Below are positions 14,101-25,708 of a stretch of 64,000 nt of DNA, one piece after another; positions within the stretch are counted from its first letter, which is position 1; the number at the start of each line of letters is the position of its first letter. Where the stretch lies: the NCBI GenBank assembly GCA_947179485.1, contig OX359247.1, positions 45,357,131 to 45,421,130 of the forward strand, in the 5' to 3' direction. A program made the translations under genes and the position numbers. This stretch comes from Allacma fusca. Taxonomy: Eukaryota > Arthropoda > Collembola > Symphypleona > Sminthuridae. The notes below the pieces were generated by a model that was not told the origin of the DNA, made no database searches, and saw only the letters and a list, made by a program, of their open reading frames with translations.

Positions 14101-16946
14101 TTTGTGGAATGCAAGAAGCAAAATGTTTGGCTACAAGCGTTAAAATCCATGATTCAGGATTTCTGTGGGAAGTACCTGAGAAATGGTCCCTTGCAGAAGC
14201 TGCAACAATTCCAGTTGCTTATGGAACAGCATACTACGCTCTTCTTGTGAGGGGAAGAATGAGAAAGGGTGAAACCGTCCTTATCCACGCCGGATCTGGA
14301 GGTGTTGGTCAAGCCGCCATTGCTATCGCATTGAGTAGGAGATGCAAGGTTATTACAACCGTCAGTACGGCAGAGAAGCGTCAGTTCCTCAAAGAACGGT
14401 TCCCGGAGTTGAACGATAGTTCCATCACAGACTCACGAAACGCCTTGGTTTTCGAAAAACATGTGATGGAAGTCACCAACGGTCGGGGTGTGGACGTTGT
14501 GTTGAATTCTTTGGCTCAAGATAAACTTGAAGCTTCTGTGAGATGTTTGGCCAAGTATGGACGATTTCTTGAGATCGGAAAATTCGACTTGTTTAACAAC
14601 ACTGCATTGGGAATGGAGATCTTTTTGAGAAGTGTCAACTTCCAAGGAATACTTCTGGATGATGTAATTCAAGGCGAATCGGAAGACAAGGACGAGATAG
14701 CAGATTTAATTCGAGCTGGAATAGAATCCGGCGTGGTGAAGCCACTTCCTTACGCTCTGTTTTCTAATAACCAATTGGAAGAGGCATTTCGATTTATGGC
14801 CACAGGAAAGCACATGGGCAAAGTTGTTGTTTCCATTAGAGACGACTCTCATTCAGACATCCTTTCTTTGCCAAGAACATATTTTTATAGCCACAAATCT
14901 TACGTCCTCATAGGAGGACTTGGGGGCATGGGACTGGAGATCGCTAATTGGATGGTGTCTCGAGGAGCACGGAACTTGGTTTTTGTTTCACGTTCTGGAC
15001 TCTCGACGGGATACCAGGCATATCGAGTGAAAGTGTGGCGGGACCAAGGGGTTAATGTTATTATTGATAACTCTGATGTATCCACCCAGTCTGGGGCTGA
15101 AACCACGTTGAGATTAGCTGTTGGACTCGGTCCCGTTGGAGGAATTTTTAATTTAGCTGTAGTACTCAAGGACGCCATGTTCCAGAATCAGACAGCAGAG
15201 CATTTCGAAATCGTTTCCAAAGCCAAAATACTGGCTACTATTGAACTCGACAGGGCTTCAAGAGGTTTGGATTCAAAATTGGACTATTTCGTATGCTTTT
15301 CTAGCATAGCTTCATCGACAGGAAACGCTGGTCAGACAAGTTATGGATTCGCTAACTCATTTATGGAAAGGCTTTGTGAGGAAAGATGCAGGATAGGGTT
15401 ACCAGGGTTGGCAATTCAATGGGGTGCTATTGGAGAGGTGGGAGTCCTTCACAATCTAATGGGAGGGAAGGACGTTGCTGTAGCTGGCGTTGCTCCTCAA
15501 AACATCACCTCATGTTTGGAAATGTTGGATTTGTTTTTGAACCAATCACACCCAGTTGTGAGCTCATTTGTTCCTGTTACAAGTGTTGCACGTAGTGACG
15601 ATAAAACGGCAACTTTGACTGATTTAGTGGCTCACGTGCTGGCTATTAAAGACATTCGAAAAATTAAGCTAGGATCTACGTTAATCGAACTCGGAATGGA
15701 TTCTTTGATGGCTACAGAAATTAAAATCTTGTTGGAAAACAAAAAAGGATTATCTATACCCGTTACAGCAGTTGGTCAACTAACATTTTCAAAATTGATG
15801 GAGATGGAATCTAGTCAATTGAATTTAAATGAAGAGTATGCAGCCCTGGAGTTCAAACAAGTCACGCTACTCCCAATGCCTCAGGAATCCATTGTAAAAA
15901 TGGCGTCCAAAGGAGCAAAAACATTGAATTTGTTTATGGTACATCCACTAGATGGGAATGTTTTTCTCTTGGAACGTCTCATGAAAGAAGTGGACGTGAA
16001 CGTTTATGGACTTCAATGGGTTAAAGACGTTCCAAGTGATTGTATAGAATCTCTGGCGGGATTTTATATCAAACAAATCAAAACTATACAGGAAAAGGGA
16101 CCTTATCAAATTGGGGGATACTCCTATGGCGCAGCAGTTGCATTTGAGATAACTATTCAACTGGAAAGACAGGGCGAATTGGTTGAGAATTTAGTGCTGC
16201 TTGATGGATGTCACATATGGCCGAGATTCTTTGCACAAACCTTTATCGAAAGAGGCATTGAAAAAGATGACGTCGCATGGCTGATTTACTTCATTTTCTT
16301 ACACATGCCTTTTAATTTGAGAAAAGTATGATTATTCCTAATTGCGCAATATCCATATTAGATCTGAATTCATTTTGTTTTGTAATTTAATTTCAATTGT
16401 AATGCTCGCGTTTGTAGGTCGAAGCCGAGATGTCGGCCCTTTCTAGCTGGGACGAAAGATTAAATAAAACTGCTGAAATGCTGCGGGAAGTTTATCCAAA
16501 ATATTCGATTGATGAACTTCGAGATCTGGCGACGGCCTTTTCGCACAGACTAAATGCCGGATACATTTACGAGCCTTCCACCAAAGTAAAGAGTCGAACC
16601 ACATTGATTCGAGCAGGTAAGGCTGGGTTCGACAAAAAGCTCGGTAATGACTACCAATTGAATCAGGTAAATATATTTCATTACGATATAAGTTTTATGC
16701 CACCTTTTATTATGTACTGATTGTGAGAACGTACTTCATTGAGTGCGCACCATGCACAAATTATGTACATTGTCAAGAGTAATTTTGAATTTTGGCTTCC
16801 TGAAGTTCAAATTGTTTCAACTTTTATTTCAGGTTTGTGAGACTCCTGTCAATGTTTTGGTTATGGATGGTAGTCATCACTGTTTTTACGAACGTCCATT
16901 GGAATTAGCCGTACCGAAAATGATTAATGATATTTTTAATTTGTAA
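2105..16946 (+). CDS. FASN: Animal-type fatty acid synthase, 8 exons, about 2316 aa
   Basis: Cytosolic multienzyme that builds palmitate from acetyl- and malonyl-CoA with NADPH. Exons read by eye: 2105-2216, 2544-2669, 8907-8948, 9672-10406, 10495-12023, 12282-16325, 16418-16666, 16833-16946; all have GT-AG introns and phases agree (6951 nt in total). Domain order: ketosynthase (TACSSS, Cys about residue 161; [18 protein letters not shown]), malonyl/acetyltransferase (GHSLGE, Ser about 581), dehydratase (GHVIDG, His about 873), enoyl reductase (GSGGVGQAA, about 1518), ketoreductase (GGLGGMG; SYGFANS, Tyr about 1869), acyl carrier (GMDSLM, Ser about 1989), thioesterase (GYSYG, Ser about 2129; GSHH in the last exon). 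The KS and MAT residue numbers equal those I know for human FASN, which supports the chosen ATG. All key residues are present and the gene looks functional. It is slightly shorter than vertebrate FASN (about 2500). Confidence 0.95.
2670..5522. other. Large FAS intron, first part
   Basis: Part of the 6.2-kb second intron of the fatty acid synthase gene. No coding sequence seen. Around 4275-4600 the DNA starts with CAGGGATGTCAAT and then becomes an array of degenerate TTAACGATTA-like words. It resembles one end of a hAT-like non-autonomous element, but I could not find a matching right end or target duplication. A short near-direct repeat of TAGGGAGAGT lies near 3560-3590. Confidence 0.4.
5523..6848. 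mobile_element. Non-autonomous hAT element, 1326 bp, in FAS intron 2
   Basis: The ends are inverted (CAGTGATGCGA at the left; TCGCATCACTG at the right) and flanked by a perfect 8-bp target duplication GTTGGAAC at 5515-5522 and 6849-6856, as expected for hAT transposition. There is no transposase ORF. Much of the interior, especially both flanks, is made of degenerate TCGAA and CGATT words on both strands. It inserted into an older repeat that resembles sequence near 780-880. Confidence 0.85.
6147..6332. mobile_element. Possible small element nested in the hAT element
   Basis: About 186 bp rich in GGGAC/TCCCG words. The edges are loosely inverted: GGGGCTTCTACTGGGAC at the left, and the complement of GTCCCGAAATAAGCCC at the right. 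I could not define a target duplication, so the boundaries are approximate. It could instead be a divergent internal array of the host element. Confidence 0.35.
7162..7608. mobile_element. Nested PIF/Harbinger-like MITE, 447 bp
   Basis: The ends are inverted with two or three mismatches: AGCCTCATTCGCACTGGG at the left, and the complement TGGCTCATCCGCACTGGG at the right. TTA is duplicated at 7159-7161 and 7609-7611. The interior is clearly more GC-rich than its surroundings, with repeated GACGC/GCGTC and GCAGC words, which fits insertion of a foreign unit into the outer element. Confidence 0.7.
8013..8123. repeat. Near-perfect 25-bp hairpin arms
   Basis: Arms 8013-8037 and 8099-8123 are reverse complements with one mismatch (GACTGCCGGCAGACGCAAAT and its partner) around a 61-base loop. 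They lie inside the outer Harbinger-like element. It may be a fossil of a further small inverted-repeat element, or a structured transcript segment. Confidence 0.75.
8949..9671. other. FAS intron 3
   Basis: A 723-bp GT-AG intron. It is AT-rich with CATACATA microsatellite-like runs, and I see no gene or defined element in it. Confidence 0.7.
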
Positions 16947-16972
16947 TTATTAGTTTTGAAGTACGTGTATTA

Positions 16973-16978
16973 AATAAA
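16973..16978 (+). promoter_or_regulatory. Polyadenylation signal for fatty acid synthase
   Basis: AATAAA, 26 bases after the fatty acid synthase stop codon, in the expected place and orientation. Confidence 0.6.
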
Positions 16979-17669
16979 TATAAAAATTAAAATGATCTTG
17001 AACTTTATTTTATAAAAATGATCTAATTAGTTAACTTATCCGATATTTTCAATGAACACGATATTAGTAAAAGTTTTAAACTAGCATAAAGCGCACCTAT
17101 ATCAGTAAAACCTTATTGATGCATATTGCCTTTTACTATTGCGCACATTTTATATGTATCAGCATTTAATTTTATAAACTGATTAATCCGCCCTTCAGGT
17201 TATTTGGAGAAGTCAATCACTACACGAGTATTGCCAAAATTAATGAGCATGTATGTATACCTTTTAAGGTTTGACGACACTACGTCCCTGCATTTGACGT
17301 TCAAAATGTTGTAAACATTTACTTAAATTTAATTATAATGATGTATTCAGTAATAATGTAATTATTTGAACACTTTTACTATAGGATGTCAGACGATGTT
17401 TACAAAGGATTGCAATTTAGTCCAGACAAACGCTTGGCCTTCACTGTTTGCATGCAGCTTTGACAATTCATAAAGAAGTTTCTTGTTTACCTAACCACTT
17501 TAGCTTATTAAAATCAGCTTTAGTGATCAACGAAATTTATTTACTAGTTTCACAAATATTATCTGCAGATTACCCTGAATATCTAAATTCCACTAGCAAG
17601 TGGAGTATTTTTGTTTAAAAATCTTTAAAACTATCGCCGTGGTATAAAAATAGTTTTTAAACTTTCAAA
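16979..17669. other. Intergenic region between FAS and first receptor
   Basis: About 690 bases of AT-rich DNA without a supportable ORF. It must contain the promoter of the downstream receptor gene. A TATAAAAA at 17642 lies only about 28 bases before the predicted start codon, too near to be a normal TATA box for this start. Confidence 0.45.
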
Positions 17670-19167
17670 ATGCAGAATTCATTGTATAAAATCTACCAGT
17701 CCTATTTCAGCTTTTACGACAGCTTTGGGGCCGCCCTGTTTACACTAAAATCTAAGGACCTTAAAGCAGGGTATATTCCTAAATTACATTTCTCATTTAC
17801 ATGTATAAACGTTTAATTTTATTATTCACACGGGGATATGTTAGACAAATTAAATCTGATAATTTTAAACTAACAAATTAATTCATATTTTGCTCTGCTC
17901 TTCCAGGTGGCGCACAATCCATTTCTATATAGGCTACTTCTTATTCCATTTTATTTTTACAACCGCACGATTCATTCACTATGTTGTCAATCAAGACAAG
18001 ATTTACGTAACCACTTTTGTAAATCTGGTATGGGTTCTCTACGGTTGCTTTGGTATTGTCGCTTACTTCAGCGCCACATTTCACAGAAATAACGTAAACG
18101 AATTCCTGACGTCGTGGTCATTGGTGGAGGCGGGTATTCTCCAAGGTGAGTAATTTCTTCCTCCAGTTGGTTAATTCTTATTTCATTGCAATCAGTTTTG
18201 GTGACAGGTACTAACTAATCCAAATATTCATGTAGGACATCAACCCCACTGCAGAGTGCGGAAGGTGCAATACGGGATTTTCAAGAAGCAAATCAAAGTA
18301 TTTCGACTTTTAGCAATTGTAGAAGCCCTGGCATTTGTTGCAAACATAGTATTGATGTCATTGAACGTAACTGCTCTTCCCGACGTACCTGTTTACCCAT
18401 ATTCATTTCTTGTTCAGGAGTTGAAGATTGAGGGACTGTGGTACCCAGCATTGATCTTCCAGTTATTTTATGGAATTCTTGTAACCCAATTCAAAAGTCA
18501 GATTGAGGTTTTATGCATTGGATTTGCCTCATCCATTGATGTATGTTTAAATGTTCTTTCGGAAAAATGCGAGCGTAAACAATTCCCTCAGATCGAAATG
18601 CGCTGTCTAGGCCAGGATCCTAACTCTGTAGAATGTAAATTAGACTCGATAGAGAAAACAGTGGAGAAGTATATGGAGTTGGAACAGGTTCTGAATAAGT
18701 TCAATGATTTTTTTCGCTGGCCATTTATTTTTTACAAGGGTATTGCGGCAGGAGTTACCACACTACTGGTATTCGTGCTATTACGCAAGCGACCAACGAC
18801 ACCTCACTCTGCAATGATTATATTTTACCTGACAATAGTTTTCCTCTCAGTAAGACTCAGTGCCGTTGGGATTTGCATGGGGAAGGTCTACGCATCTTCA
18901 CAGTCTTTCCTAACGACATCTGTGGAACGACTTTGTGAGGAACCAATATTTGACACTAGAATGTGGCATAAAGTCTCGGCTCTCAAGCCTTTCGGTTTTC
19001 GAAGTGGGAACTTTTACCTGATGAGACCTAACACAATCCTAACTTACTTCTCTGTAATAGTGTCCTACTTAGTCGTCACACTACAATTTAAAGACCCAGG
19101 CTTTGAAAACTTTGACCAAACAAGTTTAGTCAATGTGTCCTTCGATGGTAGCAACGATAACGTTTAG
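17670..19167 (+). CDS. Gustatory receptor-like 7TM protein, 3 exons, 423 aa
   Basis: Exons 17670-17770, 17907-18145 and 18236-19167 join in frame (1272 nt) with GT-AG introns. The protein has several hydrophobic helices, starting with the exon-2 segment YFLFHFIFTTARFIHYVV. It ends with SYLVVTLQF in the last helix, which matches the TYhhhhhQF signature of insect gustatory receptors with Ser for Thr. Length is normal for the family (350-450). By family knowledge it is a plasma-membrane, ligand-gated chemoreceptor of sensory neurons; the ligand is unknown. Intron positions near the start are predicted from frame and splice sites, and the first exon is the least certain. It is followed by a second receptor on the same strand. 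Confidence 0.8.
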
Positions 19168-19208
19168 ATGTCAGCAAGCTCGTGTCAGGTTTATTAACGT
19201 GCGGAGTT

Positions 19209-19214
19209 AATAAA
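19209..19214 (+). promoter_or_regulatory. Polyadenylation signal for first receptor
   Basis: AATAAA, 41 bases downstream of the receptor stop codon. A second AATAAA follows about ten bases later. Confidence 0.5.
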
Positions 19215-19542
19215 AGCTAGAATAAATCGAAATTTTTGCCTCACTAGAAATCGCCTTCACAAAACACAATTTACGCATTCAAGTTCTTATTATCAGGAAA
19301 CTATGTGTATTGACAGGACCAACAGTGGAACTTCTATAGAAAAACCATGTCAATAAAGGCTTTATCTCTGATTTTAATGAATTTGAAGCAATAGCAAATA
19401 ATACGTTACTATTTTTATGTTTGCATAAAAACTTGATGGAATTTAAACTATTAAATTGTCTTCACATGCAGGAATAGCAGTAGGTTGATGAATCCATTCG
19501 AATTTTAAAATCATTTTAACAAACTGCAATAGCTGTCTTAGT

Positions 19543-20673
19543 ATGTCATTATTAATAAGTTTTGTAGTAAATTTTGGCAAAGTCGTTTTTTGCCAACCGT
19601 TTTGGAACCCTAAATTAACAACTATTAACCAGTATATTAATAAGCATGTCTGTCTAAATTTCTTTAAAGCAGTTCAGCTGACAATATTGCTATTTCCTCT
19701 TAGTGTAACATTAGATAATGTGTACAGCAACGGATTAAAATTCATACTTGGCAGCTCCAAACTCTCTGACCACATCACTTTCTGTTTCATCGACACTACA
19801 TACACCATTCCTGAAACACTGATGCGATTATCGCAAGCCTTTTGTGCCAGTGAGCTGATAGATTTCGTAGCGGCGATAGCATATCTACATGGGAATTTTA
19901 AGCAGAAACTCCAGAAGGGAATTATATTCATCGTGTTAGCATTCATACTGGTCCTAATATTAGGTGTCGTCCTTTTGGAACTTTGGCTTGAAGACGCAAC
20001 TCTTTCTATGGGTCAGAATTTTAAGCTGACTGTTTACCCTTCAAGTGACAAATTTTTCAGGGTTGCTTGCATGACGTCAAATTTAATAGCGTGTACAAAT
20101 TTGATGCATGCCTATTTATTCGTCACTTTATTTGGGGTTTTGATTTTGAATATTTTTGAAAATCTGACTGCAAAGTTTGACATTAATATTTTACGAAGAC
20201 AGCGTTCAACAATTGTGGAAATAGCTTCTGGGGAACATGAAGTCATTGATGAGTTTATGAAAGAAATATTTGCACTAAAACATGCTATGGGTACTTATTC
20301 CAAGATAGCTGGGATTTACTGCCTAGCAATGCTGTACCACGCATCAGGGAACTTCATCAGATTCCTACATTATGTAACTAGTAAGGATAAAGTTGCCTTT
20401 ATTCTAAATTCAATGTTTCTGAATGTATTCTGCTTGTTGGCGATCGGATTCACATCCTGGTTTGGGAATTACTTAGGCAAGCGCGTAAGACCCCAATGTA
20501 TTTCGTAACTTTAAACTTTACATTTAAATTTGAAATTAATTTAAGACATGTACTCATAAAATATTGACTTGAAGTTTAACCAGATCAAGGAAAAGCTCCT
20601 CATGGCGAATGTGGAGACAGCATTTCCAAGGGAGGAGAAGGTAGTGGAAACTATATACCCAGGGGTGAATTAA
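19543..20673 (+). CDS. Divergent chemoreceptor-like 7TM protein, 2 exons, about 343 aa
   Basis: Main exon 19543-20484 (314 codons) ends at a good donor, GTAAGA. Predicted last exon 20584-20673 follows a TTTAACCAG acceptor in phase. The protein has about six or seven hydrophobic helices. The segment ALKHAMGTYSKIAGIYCL and the later GNYLGKR align with KNAMETYKHIAGSYCL and GNYI in the two minus-strand receptors of this window, so these three form one family; I do not see the TYhhhhhQF signature in them. If the intron is not used, reading on gives only a short tail and a stop at 20508. The last four codons and the stop lie at or inside an inserted hAT MITE. Function is inferred to be chemosensory; the family assignment is weaker than for the preceding gene. 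Confidence 0.65.
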
Positions 20674-20837
20674 TAAAATAATTTTTACCCTGGCCCTAAC
20701 CCTCAAAATAGATTTGTGGGCCTTTATGTACATATGATATTTGCAATCTGAGGGCCTTAGTCAACATTTATTTACCCTGACCCTAAATTTTTTACCCTGG
20801 GCGGGCCAGGGTGGGCCACCCCGTAAATCCACCCCTG
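20660..20837. mobile_element. 178-bp hAT MITE in the last exon of the second receptor
   Basis: The ends are CAGGGGTG and CACCCCTG, flanked by a perfect 8-bp duplication TATATACC at 20652-20659 and 20838-20845. The interior repeats ACCCTGRCCCTAA-like words. Its left end supplies the last codons, the stop codon and an overlapping AATAAA (20672-20677) for the predicted receptor exon. Without the insertion the frame would end only a few codons later, in the flanking DNA. Confidence 0.85.
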
Positions 20838-21059
20838 TATATACCCACTAATTTAATTTATAGTAATTGCGTATGTACGTTACACTTGAGAACTACTATT
20901 GAATAGAATATATATCTAATGAGTATGTATGCTTTATTTAAGGTGTCAAATCTTTTAGTGTGGGTTTTGACATGGGACTGGAAGCTTTGTGCCTTTGATA
21001 TGTTTGAAGTTAACAATTCAACAATTCCAGCAGTAAGTAATTGTTATAGATAATTAATT

Positions 21060-22744
21060 GGATCTTACAAGGTAAGACTCAGATGGTACACGTGGATTCA
21101 AACAAAGAATAGCACATGTTTTAGTACTCACCTAGTATGTTTCAAAACTCATGTAACTCGAGTGCATTTGGCCCCGTTCTCCTAGGACACGTCACCAAAG
21201 TTTCAAAATTTAAAACGACACCACAGGTACCTGTCTTTTCAAAAAACGTTAATGTTAAATCCCATAAGGATTTTGAGTTTTTCAAAATCGATGAAATTTT
21301 GATTTTCACTATTTCAATGAAATTCAAGTTTTTACGTACACATTTATATATCCTTACATTAACGTTTTTTGAAAAGACAGGTGGTATCGTTTTAAATTTT
21401 GAAACTTTGGTGACGTGTCCTAGGCACTGATCGGCGCACTCACGAGTTTTGAGAGCAAAACTCGCACTCAACTCGCACTCAGAACTCAAAATTTGAGTGC
21501 TGAGTGTGAGACCCGCGGCATTCTGAGCAGAACTCAGTTTGTGAGGTCGAGTGCCATAAAAATAGATTACAGTCATTGAGCGAGAGTGTGAGAGCAGTAT
21601 TTGGAACTCATATATTCCATAAAGGAATGCATGTTGCCCCCATCTATAGCTCCTTATCAAGTTCGAGTATACCGGCGAGTATCGAGTACGAGTTCGAGTC
21701 GAGTACGGTCAAATTTTTGTGAATACTCGATACTTGAAATGGGTTTCGAGTACGGGTAACGATTTATCACATACTTACGAGTACGAGTATCAAACGAGTA
21801 CGAGTCCAATAAAAATACTCATAAGGGTTACCGAGTTCGAGTTCGAGTACCACATGCTCAATATACGAGTACGCGTACACGTGCACACAAGTGTTGCAAA
21901 CTTTTGAATTTCCAGTAAAGAGACGAAGGCGCTAATATGAAATTATCACAAAAAATCGTTGTATCCACCAGTCACGACTCTAAATCTAAAAAAAATCACT
22001 GTTCAATTGTGGTCTTGTTATTATTAAATAGATACTCGAGTATGAAGACTCGAGTCACGGCACGAGTACGAGTACGGGATTTTGGTATTTACAGTTTCGT
22101 ACTCGCGAGTATGAAACAAGTTCGGGTTCTGAACTGGAACTCGGTCGCTTATTTCAAGTATTTTCCTGAGTACTCGTATATGTGGCGAGTACGAGTACCT
22201 TGGATTGGAGTCCATACTCGATGCTTCGATTTCGAGTTCGAGTACGGTTCCGCAAGGTAATCACTCAATAAGGAGCTATACCCCCATCTACACTTACAAA
22301 TTTAGTACATTTTGCCTGAATTTAGCGTTTTGATGATTTCGTTTCCGCTAAAAATGCGAGCTATCGTCAGTTCAGTGGACGGCTTCAGCGTTATTCTTTG
22401 GCGGATTCCTTGAAATGGCGCTAATTTTAATTTGTTACTGAGAGTTCCTGAGTGCGAGTTTGAGTACAAGATTTCATCATGGTCACTCATGAGTGCGAGT
22501 GCGAGCTCTTGTTTGATTCGGAATTTGAGTTCCTGAGTGAGTTCTGAGTTCCGTTTAGAGACTCCTAGCGCTCGTGAGTGCGAGATCGAGTTCAAAAATT
22601 TTGCCGATCAGTGGTCCTAGGAGAACGGGGCCAAATACACTCGAGTTACATGAGTTTTGAAACATACTAGGTGAGTACTAAAACATGTGCTATGCTTTGT
22701 TTGAATCCACGTGTACCATCTGAAAGTCTTACCTTGTTAGATCC
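21060..22744. mobile_element. Element with about 130-bp terminal inverted repeats
   Basis: 21060-21190 and about 22613-22744 are near-perfect inverted copies (ends GGATCTTACAAGGTAAGAC and complement). The inside is composed of GAGTGCGAGTT and TTCAAAATTT-like words in both orientations and includes a second inverted pair (around 21190-21250 and 21370-21425). I found no clear target duplication, so the family is unknown. No transposase is present. It contains the nested element 21645-22280. Confidence 0.7.
21645..22280. mobile_element. Nested non-autonomous element, 636 bp, 8-bp duplication
   Basis: The ends TATAGCTCCTTAT and ATAAGGAGCTATA are perfectly inverted and flanked by CCCCCATC at 21637-21644 and 22281-22288. 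An 8-bp duplication suggests hAT. The interior is dominated by CGAGTACGAGT words on both strands, with no plausible protein. Confidence 0.8.
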
Positions 22745-23564
22745 TTGCTTTTACATATTATCTATTTTCAAACAATGCAATCGTACCAAACGAAGGAGTT
22801 TTCGTGAGAGTTACATTCTACCTGGGGTTAAACAGTAGAAAATGGGCAAATTTGTACAAGTTTTGCCAATGCTGAGCGGGAAATTTTTTTTTGCGTTTCA
22901 CAAGTAATTAATTCATCCAGCTTTTCAACCGTAAAGTTTAATTAAGTAAAATGACAAGAGTCTTAGAAGGTTTTGTGTTTATCTGTTTTGCTGTAATTAC
23001 GTTTTGTATGTTTGTAATCTGTGTATTCACAAAATGTGCTCCTATATTTCTGTTGTTTTCATACGTTACGATTGTTGATAGGTCATCACCGCTATTTTAC
23101 CCTGCTTGATACTACTCTTTCAACTAAGAATGTCAGAAAATGAGCATATAATTTGAGCAAATAAAATACGGAAGTACACACGTTCGATCTATTACAGCTC
23201 TGGCTACGAGAAAAATTGAGCATTTGTATTACTTATTTTCCTTCTTTGCCCATACTCATGATGATGCTGAAAAATCTGATAACCTTGCCATTGAAAGCTG
23301 CTTGCACGTACCGGGATGGATATTCATTTGAAGTTCCAGCAAGGAAAATTGAAGATTTAATAATTGTGTTAAGGAATTTATTATCACCAACGCACCTTTG
23401 GATAACCATAGTTACACAATTTGCTGGAAATTATATTCTGAGGTTTTTTCCTAAACTGTTTGAACTAATATTACTAGGCATTTTACATATCTGACAGCAC
23501 TGAAAAGCAAGGAATGATTTCTTTCATGGCATTCCTTAAAATGGGCGAATTGCGTCTTTGGCCT
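22745..23564. other. Intergenic region with two weak hydrophobic ORFs
   Basis: A 52-codon ORF at 22951-23109 encodes a strongly hydrophobic segment, and 23216-23494 encodes 92 residues with two hydrophobic stretches. Both lie next to receptor genes and could be fragments of a decayed receptor. I recognise no conserved motif in them and they may be chance ORFs. Confidence 0.25.
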
Positions 23565-24238
23565 ACTTTTTGTAATGATTATTATTAAAGTATAATAATT
23601 TTGTCTGTACAGTATTTCGTTAATCAACTTACCGTACTTGCTATGCTTTTCGTAAATAGCATGAATTTTAGACAATAGGCTATAAGGTTGTGAACAATGA
23701 AAATAAACAAGTATATTAAATATACGATAAAGTTTATAAAACTTCCCATGTACTTACTTTACGTGTACAATACAGTACAACAGAGGATAGTAAAACTAAT
23801 CAATACCCATATGTATTAGCAAATCTTTCCCCACACTTTTAAAATTTGTTAGAATCCGTAAACATATAAAACTACAATGCAGGGGTCAAGGAAGTGGAGC
23901 AACGTTTGTATTTTTCAAGATAGAAAGATACTAAATTATTTGCTCAAATTTCAAATTTGTTTAAACTATAGACTATAAGGAGCTATGAACTATGAAGCAC
24001 GTTCCTATGTTGAGAATTGTGGATATGACTCCTAATTTCATCCATAGGAAAAAAATACAGAAGAGGAGAAATTTCTGATATTGCAATTTTTTCATTCCCA
24101 TTTTGCAAAATTTTGAACTTACAAAACGAGTAGAAATTTCATAACTATATGTATACCATTTCAATTTACTCCATTTCAAATGTATACCACTCCAGTTCCA
24201 TTTCAGGTTTACATAATTTCTCTTAAGGTGATTGGTTG

Positions 24239-25139
24239 CAGACACTCCGGAATAAGGGGGACATTGTCCCTCCCAAAAAAGTCAAGGAGGGACAGGCTAT
24301 ACAACTGTCCCCCACGTTTCAAGATTCAAATTAGTCTTTTCCTGACTTTTTACTGTCAAAACTGCAATAACGCTTCAAATTGTAAAAAAAATCTTGAATA
24401 AATTGTTACTAATTGTATTTAAAAATCTTCAGAAGCAATCTATTTCGTCTAAACAAACGTTTAAACCGTGTTACGAAACGCACATAGAAGCATGAGTAGA
24501 AAGAACATGCGTACTTGTGGCGATCAGCTTATACAGGCAACGTAACTATCAAAATTATCTTGACGGTAGAATCGCAGGCTAAATGTATTATTTAGTAAGC
24601 TTTCAATCCACCCGAAAGTCAGAAGAGCACACAGTCACGAAATTGAAGAGAATTATTGCACGCGTACGTGTTCGAAAGCCGAAACCAAAGTTGAGTAATA
24701 CGATCAACAATTTCAGGAAGAGGGCAAAATTGGATTGACAAGTTGTGGGTCATGCTACAGCAGTCCGAAATATATTTTTAAAAGCTACCCTTTTCACCCT
24801 TTGTAATGATTTTGAACTTATTTAAGTGATTTAGTGTCAGTCAGTATTGCAATAAACTTTATGGGTTGGAATTGTGTTATAATTTAAATAGTACTTTAGG
24901 AATTCAACGCACCGCGTCCCCTCAAGGAGGGACATTTTTTTTCCAACAACAATCTTTGTTACTGTTGACCTTTTTAAATTTGAAATATATTGAGTTTCAC
25001 GCTACCTTTGCCGAACATTTTGATCTCCTTTTTCCAGATAGCTGTATGTATCGTACTGTATGTAACCACTAGCAAAGTAACTAAATAACAATAAAAAAAA
25101 TGTCGTCCCCCCACTTTTTCAGACGTTCCGGAGTGCCTG
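24239..25139. mobile_element. Old hAT-like element, about 900 bp
   Basis: The ends CAGACACTCCGGAA and (complement) CAGGCACTCCGGAA are inverted with one mismatch. Flanking octamers agree at only five of eight positions, which fits an old insertion. The matching left end is also present in copy 2 (about 36285 onward), so insertion predates the segmental duplication; the right half is lost there. The interior has GGGGGACA/TGTCCCTCC words. Confidence 0.6.
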
Positions 25140-25579
25140 CTTAGTTTTTAATATGAAAAATTACTGCATTTGATAGAATTATTACAATAATTAGTCATCA
25201 ATTTCAACCAGGTAAAATTCAGTCAGGAACACCCGGCCAGGATTTTTATTATGCAGTAATACATTATATAAACGCCTCGACAAACGTTTCACATGTGTTA
25301 CAATTATGGTAGTACCAGCGGTAAATTATGTACATAGCTTGCTCATACTTATAAAATACAGGCTTATTTCATTAATTGTAAATCAAGATTCCTTCCCTTA
25401 TTGGAAAGTCACTGTTGTGAATTCTTTTCCGAAATTTGCAGTTGGAACAGAAAGACGAAATAAGCTACAACTATCGCTGCCACCTGGAAATATACACAAT
25501 ACACTCATGGTTATTTCATTTATATGCAAGTTTAAAGCTGTGTACATCAAATATTTACTAGCATAAAAGCAATTTATAG

Positions 25580-25708
25580 TTTCAAGAAATGTTCTAACAA
25601 TACAATAATTACTTACAATGTTGGGAAAACTGCGAATGTTTTTCACTGATATTATACGTAATTATGTCAAGAAAACAATCATTGTATTGTTAGAACATTT
25701 CTTGAAAC
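25580..25708. repeat. Flipped flank next to a hAT element
   Basis: The outer 28 bases are perfect inverted repeats (GTTTCAAGAAATGTTCTAAC at the left and its complement at the right). Between them lies the reverse complement of the sequence that is uninverted in copy 2 (about 37107-37210). Copy 1 has therefore undergone a local inversion that duplicated the first 28 bases. Confidence 0.75.

Noticed and set aside
17642-17649. TATAAAAA as a TATA box for the first receptor
   Set aside because: Only about 28 bases before the predicted start codon, which would leave no room for a leader; probably chance in AT-rich DNA.
21142-21660. 172-aa minus-strand ORF
   Set aside because: Falls within inverted-repeat element arms and word arrays; no protein motif, and broken by the element structure.
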